From positions 62,001 to 126,000 of the forward strand of contig JAEOSR010000137.1 in the NCBI GenBank assembly GCA_016840285.1: 64,000 nucleotides of DNA. Reading direction: 5' to 3'. The stretch's first letter is position 1. Each line of letters opens with the position of its first letter. The notes beneath the pieces are model-generated. The model did not search any database and was not told the DNA's origin. It saw nothing but the letters and a program-made list of their open reading frames with translations. Both the position numbers and the translations under genes were made by a program. This document shows positions 18,706 to 25,479 of the stretch, piece after piece. Source of the DNA: Candidatus Hodarchaeota archaeon (lineage in GTDB: Archaea; Asgardarchaeota; Heimdallarchaeia; Hodarchaeales; Hodarchaeaceae).

Positions 18706-19305
18706 ATGAAAAACATAGACGATTTCTTTGGTGATGATGAGTCCCAGAATGTAACAACATTAATTACAGTAACAAAAAAATTCTTTGGATTTGTTTCCCA
18801 GCTCGCAGAGATCGTTGATGAATTAGCGAATAGTTTTGATGAGTTATCGAGGAAGGTAGATCAGCTTCTTCAAAAAGGAGGAGGAGCTATTAGGCCACCT
18901 CCGGCTTTCTCAACACCAAGTTTAAGTCCTCCAGCACCCATAACGCAGAGTACACCTCCCCCAGCTCCTGTTACACCTGGTATTCCCTCAGGTTTACCTA
19001 CACCTCCAGCAACAGCGTCAGCTCCAGCGCCCATTTCACCATCTCCATCAGCTCCCCCATCTGTACCTTCAGGACTTCCTCCTCTACCTGGCTTGTCTCC
19101 AACACCACAACCAGCTCCACAACCAGGATTTGGCCAACCACCTGGTCCACAACCAGGATTCGGCCAACCACCTGGAGCAGGTGGGCCAGGACCAGGTGCC
19201 CCCGCGCCTCGAGCCTCTCCCATGAGCCTAAAAGCCCAAATGAATATGGAACTCAAAGAGGCTTTTGCTAGAATTAAGAAAGGTTGGGCTGACGAAGATC
19301 AATAA
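18706..19305 (+). CDS. Proline-rich protein with N-terminal helix and conserved-looking C-terminal helix
   Basis: Unrecognised protein of about 200 residues. An acidic, helical N-terminus (residues 1-55, LAEIVDELANSFDELSRKVD) is followed by roughly 110 residues dominated by Pro, Ala, Ser and Gly, including poly-Pro runs and a tandem unit PGFGQPPGPQ. The end is a basic amphipathic helix, LKAQMNMELKEAFARIKKGW. ATG 18706 with AGGTG twelve bases upstream is preferred; the frame also has a GTG at 18691. It converges on the Get3-like gene. Poly-Pro tracts could bind profilin or SH3-like domains, but this is speculation. Confidence 0.75.
   Translation: MKNIDDFFGDDESQNVTTLITVTKKFFGFVSQLAEIVDELANSFDELSRKVDQLLQKGGGAIRPPPAFSTPSLSPPAPITQSTPPPAPVTPGIPSGLPTPPATASAPAPISPSPSAPPSVPSGLPPLPGLSPTPQPAPQPGFGQPPGPQPGFGQPPGAGGPGPGAPAPRASPMSLKAQMNMELKEAFARIKKGWADEDQ
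19117..19176 (+). repeat. 30-base tandem duplication inside the proline-rich gene
   Basis: Two consecutive 30-base units, 19117-19146 and 19147-19176, encode the same ten-residue Pro/Gly/Gln block and differ at very few positions (for example T or C in GGATTYGGCC). The unit length is a multiple of three, so the frame is kept. This is a recent in-frame expansion of the linker. Confidence 0.85.
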
Positions 19306-19324
19306 ATTCTCTTATTTTCCCCTT

Positions 19325-20278
19325 TTAACCAACCTCTTCTTGATACAATACACGACTTAATTCACGAAGTCGTTCTATACCTCTAATTTCATATTCAAAC
19401 ATTTGGATCTCAAGTAGATCAAATTCTGAGTATAAGTCTTTAATTTTAAGTACATTCTCCTGTTGACTTGCATATCTCGCACTACAATAGGTACAGTCGG
19501 GATTTTCAGGTTGGACTTGATTAATAAAAATTTGTGAGATTGGAAAAGCAACTTCGAATAATGCTCGAATTAAACGTTCTGTTTCCCAAATAGCCATAAT
19601 TGTGGGAATTGTAACAGCAACGAATTCTGTTTCTTTCGCATTAGCTAAATGAACTCGTGCGATTTCTACTTGATCTCTTAGTTCCTCGAGCTGTTCAAAA
19701 GCTTCCTGTTCATCTGGGCCAGAACTACCCCCGAATAAGGTCTTAAAACCAGTTAACATTCCACCTAGACGACGACGCATTTTAATTAACCGATATAACC
19801 AACTTTGAGTCATTTCTGGTAATTGAAGTAACTTGAGTGTATGTCCAGTTGGGGCGGTATCAAATACAACAATATCGTACTCAGGATTTTGAATGAACTC
19901 AAGTAGCTGTATAAAGGCAACAGTTTCATCTGCTCCTGGGGGTGATAAAGAAGCTGGATCGTCTCCTCCAATAAATTCCGAAATAGTCCCTGATGGATCT
20001 TGGTGACTAATCATATCAGAATAAGTTCGCATGGCTTCTTCAGTATTGAGCTCGATAGCCCATAAATTAGTAACATTTTGTACTTCAGTATAGTTCTCTC
20101 CACCGATCTGTTGGTCTAGACTATCTGAAACAGAATGAGCGGGGTCTGTGGAAACTAATAATGTGCGGAGCCCCAGGTCAGCTGCTCGTATGGCTGTAGC
20201 TGTTGCCATGGTAGTCTTTCCAACCCCTCCTTTTCCCCCAAAAAACAAGAATTTTTTTTCAAATAAGGAAAGTGACAT
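19325..20278 (-). CDS. Get3/ArsA-type ATPase
   Basis: Dimeric P-loop ATPase of the Get3/TRC40/ArsA group, which in eukaryotes targets tail-anchored membrane proteins. The deviant Walker A is GGKGGVGKTT near the N-terminus, with switch I STDPAHSVSD and switch II DTAPTGHTLKLL. A CTYC motif near residue 262 matches the zinc-coordinating dimer cysteines of Get3 rather than the tandem bacterial ArsA. The 317-residue single-domain length also fits Get3. ATG 20278. A hydrophobic helical region for substrate binding cannot be defined by eye. No ars genes are nearby, which supports a targeting role. Confidence 0.88.
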   Translation of the reverse strand: MSLSLFEKKFLFFGGKGGVGKTTMATATAIRAADLGLRTLLVSTDPAHSVSDSLDQQIGGENYTEVQNVTNLWAIELNTEEAMRTYSDMISHQDPSGTISEFIGGDDPASLSPPGADETVAFIQLLEFIQNPEYDIVVFDTAPTGHTLKLLQLPEMTQSWLYRLIKMRRRLGGMLTGFKTLFGGSSGPDEQEAFEQLEELRDQVEIARVHLANAKETEFVAVTIPTIMAIWETERLIRALFEVAFPISQIFINQVQPENPDCTYCSARYASQQENVLKIKDLYSEFDLLEIQMFEYEIRGIERLRELSRVLYQEEVG

Positions 20279-20430
20279 GTAAGGGTGAGGAAAAAAAGTA
20301 AAACAAGAATGTTGTGTGTGTTGTTGAGTGCTGTTTTACATTGATATCTAGGACAAAAGAAGAACTGAAACAAGAATCTTTAACAAGACTATTTACAGGG
20401 GTGAATTAACAGCCCACTGGAAGCTTACTT

Positions 20431-21042
20431 ATGTATCATAGGACAAAATGGGTTTTGTTCTTTCTTCTAACAGTTATAAGCTTGAATGCCGCGTGTTTAA
20501 CCCTTAATCGGCCAATTACGCCTACTAACGCTTCAATACTGGATATAAAGAAGAGAAACACATCATATCCTAAATTATTTGTCACCAAGGCATCTGATCG
20601 CAGCGAAGTTGCCATCGGGGATAGTATTGTAGTCACTGTAACTATAGAAAACATCGGAAATAAGACAGCTTATAATGTTACTTTTGTTGACAAACTTAAT
20701 CAACCTTGGATTTTTGAGATATCGGGATTGACTGAACTTTCTTATGGGCAAATTGGGATTAACGAAACCCGTCAGTTCAGTTACTTGGTTACAGCAAAAT
20801 CATTAGGCACATACTACCTATATTCGGCTCAGATTGAGTACTATGACTCAGAAATTAACCCTACCAAATTTACAACCATCAGTAACCAAGTTGAGATTAT
20901 AGTTTTAGAACCTCCAGAAGATTTCTCGTTAACAAATTTCAACGCTGCAATTACACTGCTCATAGTATTTATCCTTCTTGATATAATCTTAGCTGCTAGA
21001 TTAATTGCTCCGAAATTTAATCGAAGACCAGTAGATAGTTAA
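20431..21042 (+). CDS. Type I membrane protein with Ig-like domain, TRAP-beta (SSR2)-like
   Basis: A signal peptide (WVLFFLLTVISLNAACLTL) is followed by an extracytoplasmic beta-sandwich of about 120 residues (VAIGDSIVVTVTIENIGNKTAYNVTFVD), one C-terminal membrane helix (AAITLLIVFILLDIILAARL) and a short basic tail. Topology, size and the INxGxxxAxxV-type strand pattern resemble translocon-associated protein beta of eukaryotes. Generic DUF11/CARDB-like adhesion domains look similar, so the homology is tentative. It diverges from the Get3-like gene and precedes endA. Several N-x-S/T sites suggest glycosylation outside the cell. Confidence 0.65.
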   Translation: MYHRTKWVLFFLLTVISLNAACLTLNRPITPTNASILDIKKRNTSYPKLFVTKASDRSEVAIGDSIVVTVTIENIGNKTAYNVTFVDKLNQPWIFEISGLTELSYGQIGINETRQFSYLVTAKSLGTYYLYSAQIEYYDSEINPTKFTTISNQVEIIVLEPPEDFSLTNFNAAITLLIVFILLDIILAARLIAPKFNRRPVDS

Positions 21043-21082
21043 CTTAATTTAAAACTCGAGTTCCCCTTGGAAGCAATATCAC

Positions 21083-21634
21083 ATGGAAACTCCTATTCCT
21101 GCTCAAATAGTTTATAAGCATGTCATCGTCTGGGATTCTGAGCAAGGTAGCTATGTCTACCAATTAGGTTATTTTGGAAAACCAGTTGGAATTCGGAAAC
21201 CAAAATCTCCGAGGTTCGATCGACCCTTAGAACTTACACTCCTAGAAGCCGCTTTCCTTCAAGAAAAAGACAAAATAGTTATTCAACATGGTGATGGATC
21301 AGTTTTATCAAAAGAAAAATATAGAGAGATTTGTGAAAATCGTTTTCCGAAGTTTGAAGACCTTTACGCCGTTTTTTTGGATCTTCGCAATAAACGCTAC
21401 ATTGTGCGACCTGGGTTGAAATTTGGTACTGATTTTGCAGTCTATCGTCGCGGACCAGGAATTGATCATTCACCATTCTTAATTTCTGTGGTACCAAAGG
21501 CATCTCGGATTGAACCCATTGATTTAGTCCGTGCTGGACGATTAGCAACCTCAGTGAGAAAAAGATATGTCATTGCAACAGTACTATCAGACCAACAGAT
21601 AAGGTACTATGTTTTCCAGTGGAATAGACCCTAA
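21083..21634 (+). CDS. endA: tRNA-splicing endonuclease, catalytic subunit
   Basis: Endonuclease that excises introns from pre-tRNA and other RNAs by recognising bulge-helix-bulge structures. The 183-residue single-repeat form carries the full catalytic triad: Tyr121 in FAVYRRG, His129 in GIDHSPFL and Lys160 in SVRKRYVIA. The C-terminal nuclease fold starts at YAVFLDLRNKRYIVRPG. ATG 21083. A paralogue lacking the His lies at 56051, so a heterotetramer rather than a homotetramer is plausible. At least two intron-containing tRNA genes in this window would be its substrates. Confidence 0.93.
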   Translation: METPIPAQIVYKHVIVWDSEQGSYVYQLGYFGKPVGIRKPKSPRFDRPLELTLLEAAFLQEKDKIVIQHGDGSVLSKEKYREICENRFPKFEDLYAVFLDLRNKRYIVRPGLKFGTDFAVYRRGPGIDHSPFLISVVPKASRIEPIDLVRAGRLATSVRKRYVIATVLSDQQIRYYVFQWNRP

Positions 21635-21685
21635 CATCTTGTTTTCTAAGAAAGAAATATCACAAAAATCACTAGTTGCCTGAAA

Positions 21686-22354
21686 TTAGGAATCAATGGC
21701 TGAAGAATAAACCCCTGCTTTTGGTTCGAAAAACTCACCCGATTCTAATAGCTCTGTAATGGCTTCATCAATCTGAACCTCGTCAACATTAGGAAAAGAA
21801 CTAACCAGTTGATCATATGTAACACCATTCCCCTTATCAAGGTTTTTCACGGCCTTTCTCAATTTTACTTTTAGATCTTCAATAGAAGCAATGCCGATTT
21901 CTAAACCTCCTACTTTTGCAGACTTGACTTCAATCGAGGCACCACGTCGAAGCTGTTGGATAATTTTTAAGCGATGAACCAAGAACCAGTTATCATCTGA
22001 GATAGATTGAAATATTTCAGGCGACAGAAAGACATCAATGTTTTCATCTCTCTCAGAGATCTGTACTTGACCTAAAATTTCAATCTTATCCCATTTTTGA
22101 AATTGGTCAAGTCGTCCATCCCATGTTTTTGCGATCACTACTCCTGTTCCATCCTCTACTCTTAAGCCAACATAGTTATTGTCCCCAGCATATTTCTCAG
22201 TGACAATTCCTGTAATCCAAAGCCGAAAGATATTATCCCCGTTTGGGGTGACCAATCTCCAACGTTCTTCATCATCTTTAATGAGCTGTGAACGGGAAAT
22301 ACTTTCTATTCGCATTCTTTTATAGGGATTGCGTCGCTGAATAAGAAATTCCAC
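21686..22354 (-). CDS. RPA32-like single-stranded DNA-binding protein (OB fold plus winged helix)
   Basis: Single-stranded DNA-binding subunit resembling eukaryotic RPA2. An N-terminal OB fold (residues 40-130, FRLWITGIVTEKYAGDNNYV, then IEILGQVQISER) is followed by a helix and a C-terminal winged helix (GVTYDQLVSSFPNVDEVQID, ITELLESGEFFEP), the RPA32 architecture. The family is also found in Thermococcales RPA. ATG 22354. It converges on endA. A small OB protein at 34892 resembles the RPA14 partner; the large subunit is not in this window. Confidence 0.8.
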   Translation of the reverse strand: MEFLIQRRNPYKRMRIESISRSQLIKDDEERWRLVTPNGDNIFRLWITGIVTEKYAGDNNYVGLRVEDGTGVVIAKTWDGRLDQFQKWDKIEILGQVQISERDENIDVFLSPEIFQSISDDNWFLVHRLKIIQQLRRGASIEVKSAKVGGLEIGIASIEDLKVKLRKAVKNLDKGNGVTYDQLVSSFPNVDEVQIDEAITELLESGEFFEPKAGVYSSAIDS

Positions 22355-22970
22355 CTTTTAAAAATGCTCAACGTGTTATTAAATTACTACTACAGTTCAT
22401 GTGGAACTGATACGTGGTAAAAGCTACTCAAATGAATTAATTAAATATTTCTTTCTAGTAATGAGGGTTAATGAGAACAAAAGAAATTCTACGATTGTTA
22501 CGGATTCCGAGACCGATACTCGACCGTGTGGGAAAGGGATAATATTGCAGCTCAAAAATTACCCTCAGGATTTTATGACTCCTCCTTGATATGAAATGGG
22601 GGAGGGAGGGTGACCCAACAGTTGGAAAAAGAATGTTTTTCGGTTCGTTGGATCACCAAGGTATTTTGGGGGATGTTGGGCACGGTTGCACTCTTTTCAT
22701 TACACAACTGCTATATAATTTTTCCTTCTTCACCCAGGGGTATTTTTAATCATGATATCATTGGACAAAGAGGTTAATATAGTTTTCTAAGTATCTTCCA
22801 AGAAAAATCTCAACTTTTTGGCTTTATAGCCAATTTTTGTGAGAGATTTTTTCAATATTAACGTCTAAGTTGGTGATTAATTCTTTGGAGGAATGACGTG
22901 AATATTTTCCTTGTAGCATCGTAGTAAATGGGATTAATGAAGATTTGAGGGTTAATTACTTATCAAGGAC
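22355..22970 (+). other. Intergenic, 616 bases, nothing convincing
   Basis: Contains only a 62-codon frame (22401-22589) with no recognisable features, and G-rich segments around 22590-22690. I see no tRNA, repeat array or sRNA signature. It marks the left edge of an accessory-looking patch that ends near 24600. Confidence 0.4.
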
Positions 22971-23885
22971 TCAGACCACCTGTATTGATAGGTTGTCCAC
23001 TGATATTCGCTGATGCGCTTTAGTAATTAAATCGTCAAGAAAGGGGGTAAAACCAGGGGGAGCAAGTATTGAAGCAGACTGAAAACACTCTAACGCCTCC
23101 TCATACTTTCGTTGGAATAGATAGGTTGAACCAAGATTAGTTAAGACTTCATAATTGTCGGATTCTACCCGCAATGACTCGTGAAAGGCCCCTAATGCTT
23201 TTGCCCACTCACTTTGGAGCAAATACACATTTCCTAAATTCTGCCATGCTCCTCCATACGTGGGATCATGACTTAAAGCAGTTAGATGAGCCTGTTCTGC
23301 TTCCTCAAGGCGTTTCTGAACCTCAAGGCTTCGACCTAAATTCGTCCAAGCACCACTATAACTGGGGTAGCATTCCACAGCTTTACGGTAGCACGTTTCA
23401 GCTTGTTTTGCGTTCTGTTGGTAGTAGTACGCTAATCCGAGACTATTCCATGCTTGCGGATATTGAGGGTTCAGTTCAACAGCTTTTTGGAGATGAGGCA
23501 TGGCTTTGTCATAATCCTCCTGATTTAAATAATCCAATCCCCTATTATTTAGCGCCTCGGGAGTGGTTAAGTCTAGTGGAGTATCTTGGAGAATTAATGT
23601 CCCACCACATAAGTCAATGTGTAAGGTTTTCGTCTGAAAGTTGAATGTTGCCCGATGGAGCACCTCATCCAGTTTGCCAGGGTTATAAAATGCCATTGGA
23701 TCAGGAATGAACCATGCTGCATTTCCCAAGGTGTCTTGAAGTGACGGGAGATGTCTGTAGTTTTGCCAGCTGATTTCCTCTCGTTTTTTTCCTTTTTCTA
23801 ATACAATATCCACTTGTTTTGACATTTGTTCGAAAAAATCAATTGCTGCAAAATATTCAGAAATATGACTATACTTTGGTTTCAT
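22971..23885 (-). CDS. Tetratricopeptide repeat protein
   Basis: 304-residue protein-interaction scaffold. About 110 N-terminal residues of unknown fold are followed by at least five TPR units, seen as repeated A-W/L-x-N/S-L-G patterns (ALNNRGLDYL, AWNSLGLAYYYQQ, AWTNLGRSLEVQ, AWQNLGNVYLLQ, LTNLGSTYLFQ). No catalytic domain or signal peptide. It looks more G+C-rich than the surrounding genes and stands alone between gaps, suggesting acquisition by transfer. ATG 23885. Partner unknown. Confidence 0.85.
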   Translation of the reverse strand: MKPKYSHISEYFAAIDFFEQMSKQVDIVLEKGKKREEISWQNYRHLPSLQDTLGNAAWFIPDPMAFYNPGKLDEVLHRATFNFQTKTLHIDLCGGTLILQDTPLDLTTPEALNNRGLDYLNQEDYDKAMPHLQKAVELNPQYPQAWNSLGLAYYYQQNAKQAETCYRKAVECYPSYSGAWTNLGRSLEVQKRLEEAEQAHLTALSHDPTYGGAWQNLGNVYLLQSEWAKALGAFHESLRVESDNYEVLTNLGSTYLFQRKYEEALECFQSASILAPPGFTPFLDDLITKAHQRISVDNLSIQVV

Positions 23886-23992
23886 ATTAAATCAAATATT
23901 ATTAGCAAAAATCCTTTAAATATTAATAAACATGTTAACCTTTCTTTCTTGTGATCATTGATATCCTGAGAAAATCTATGCTTACTGAAAGC

Positions 23993-24355
23993 TTAAGCGG
24001 ACTCAGTGATTTGAGGATAAGGGGACACGAGGGTGAAGTCCCAATCATCAGGATCACCATTTGATGTGTGACTGTATTGTCCAATAAGGCCTATCCACGG
24101 ATATTGAGGAGGACAATCATTTTTCCAGTACTCACTAAGGGCTGGAATTATCAGCAAGCGTTGTTCTTTGTCACAATAGCCCTGTGACTTCCCTCCAAGC
24201 ACTATAATATTTCGAGGATCCTTCATCACTAGATTTCTGTCACTATGTTGCCTTTGTACAGTCTGGATAGAAAAAATGCATCGATCTCGTATTGACTGTA
24301 CTTCTTCTGGTGATTTAGGGGGCTTTGATGGCTGGATTTTGGGACAACTTTTCAT
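23993..24355 (-). CDS. Hypothetical protein next to the TPR gene
   Basis: 120-residue product with no family I recognise. Pro-rich start (KIQPSKPPKSPEE), then an alpha/beta region with RNIIVLGGKSQGYCDKEQR and a Trp/Tyr/Pro-rich end (PWIGLIGQYSHTSNGDPDDW). No membrane segment. ATG 24355 is preceded by GAGTGGGG. It lies on the same strand as the TPR gene, about 100 bases upstream, and may be co-transcribed with it. It could be a partial gene, since the ending lacks a clear domain boundary. Confidence 0.45.
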   Translation of the reverse strand: MKSCPKIQPSKPPKSPEEVQSIRDRCIFSIQTVQRQHSDRNLVMKDPRNIIVLGGKSQGYCDKEQRLLIIPALSEYWKNDCPPQYPWIGLIGQYSHTSNGDPDDWDFTLVSPYPQITESA

Positions 24356-24522
24356 ACCCCACTCAAAGCTTAAGGAAATGCCAAGGTAAGGTTGTCTATG
24401 GATGATTTTCCTCCATACATAGGCGAATAGTGGCGAATCATCATCAGTACCAATCTTGTTGCAGTCTCTGATGACAAATCAAACAGGATAGAGGATGTCG
24501 GGTTACATCCCACGCGATGGAG

Positions 24523-24545
24523 ACTAGCTGCGGTAACGAGCTAGT
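24523..24545 (-). terminator. Hairpin downstream of ndk
   Basis: Perfect seven-base inverted repeat ACTAGCT (24523-24529) and AGCTAGT (24539-24545) with a nine-base loop, about 60 bases beyond the ndk stop on the reverse strand. No strong U tract follows, so a transcript-end or protective hairpin role is only a guess. Confidence 0.3.
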
Positions 24546-24608
24546 TGATGACCTCATGTGAATAAAATTGAATATATTTCTATCAATTTTAATAACCTCC
24601 AAGTTTCA

Positions 24609-25061
24609 TTAATAAGTCGTCCAAGTTTCATTAATTAGCTCATATTCCACAAGTTCGTCAATTTTGAATAAGATCCCTAGCTCATATTGCGCCCGATCGA
24701 CCGCATCAGAAGCATGAACAATATTCTTAGTTAAATCAAGACCAAAATCACCGCGGATTGTGCCTGGATCAGCTTCAGGAGAGTTTGTTATTCCGGCTAG
24801 TTTACGTACGACTTTGACCGCATCATCACTTTGAATTGCAATTGCAATAACAGGTCCAGAGATAATAAATGATTTCAATATAGGATAAAAACTTTTACCA
24901 ATATGAATGTCGTAGAGTTGGTCTATTTTAGATTCTGTTAATTGTATTATTTTTAAGCCGATTATCTTGAGGCCTTTCTCCTCGATCCGTGAGATAATTC
25001 GGCCAATTAACGATCTTTGTACAGCATCAGGTTTAATCATTAAAAGTGTCTTTTCAGCCAT
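24609..25061 (-). CDS. ndk: Nucleoside diphosphate kinase
   Basis: Transfers gamma phosphate from ATP to other nucleoside diphosphates via a phosphohistidine, balancing NTP pools. The N-terminus EKTLLMIKPDAVQRSLIG and the active-site segment NIVHASDAVDRAQYELGILF, containing the catalytic His, are unmistakable. Length 150 is standard. ATG 25061 (MAEKT) matches family starts; an ATG three codons earlier (25070) is also in frame. It stands alone between intergenic gaps. Confidence 0.96.
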   Translation of the reverse strand: MAEKTLLMIKPDAVQRSLIGRIISRIEEKGLKIIGLKIIQLTESKIDQLYDIHIGKSFYPILKSFIISGPVIAIAIQSDDAVKVVRKLAGITNSPEADPGTIRGDFGLDLTKNIVHASDAVDRAQYELGILFKIDELVEYELINETWTTY

Positions 25062-25070
25062 TATATTCAC

Positions 25071-25479
25071 CGAAATATTTGACTTGAAATACCGATGTTT
25101 CTTCTAGTCTATAAATAGAAAGTAATTTGTCTCCCATAAGAACATTCCTAAGAAATTCCTTTTTGAAACTACTTTTACCGTGTTAGTGATGTCTGATTTA
25201 CAATTACAATATAGACATGTCGAAATGACTTCCAAAAAACACAGTCTGAGATTTTTGAATCCAAAAGAAGGAAAAAATTATTTAAAATTGTTAAAAATGA
25301 GTTAAACATCAAGTTGTTTTAGCTGAACGTCTTGTTTTGGCCTCATAACAAACAACTACAAAACGGAAAATAAACTATATATCTAATAGGAATCTTTTAA
25401 TTCATTAATATCAAATTGTATTGTATCTACTGTTGGATTTAAGGTTCTGAATGGATTTTTAGAAAGGAAAAGTGGAATC
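25071..25479 (+). other. Intergenic, 409 bases, divergent promoter region
   Basis: Lies between ndk and the pyrophosphatase gene, which point away from each other, so it must contain both promoters. TATA-like ACTATATATC occurs at about 25373-25382, roughly 100 bases before the pyrophosphatase start. No small gene is seen. Confidence 0.5.

Noticed and set aside
18870..19256. Glycine-rich reverse frame
   Set aside because: Mirror image of the proline-rich codons of the forward gene (CCx read as Gly); not a real Gly-rich protein.
22401..22589. 62-codon forward frame
   Set aside because: No start signal or recognisable features.
25190..25250. Possible box C/D sRNA (TGATGT...CTGA)
   Set aside because: Only partial boxes at poor spacing; no second C'/D' pair.
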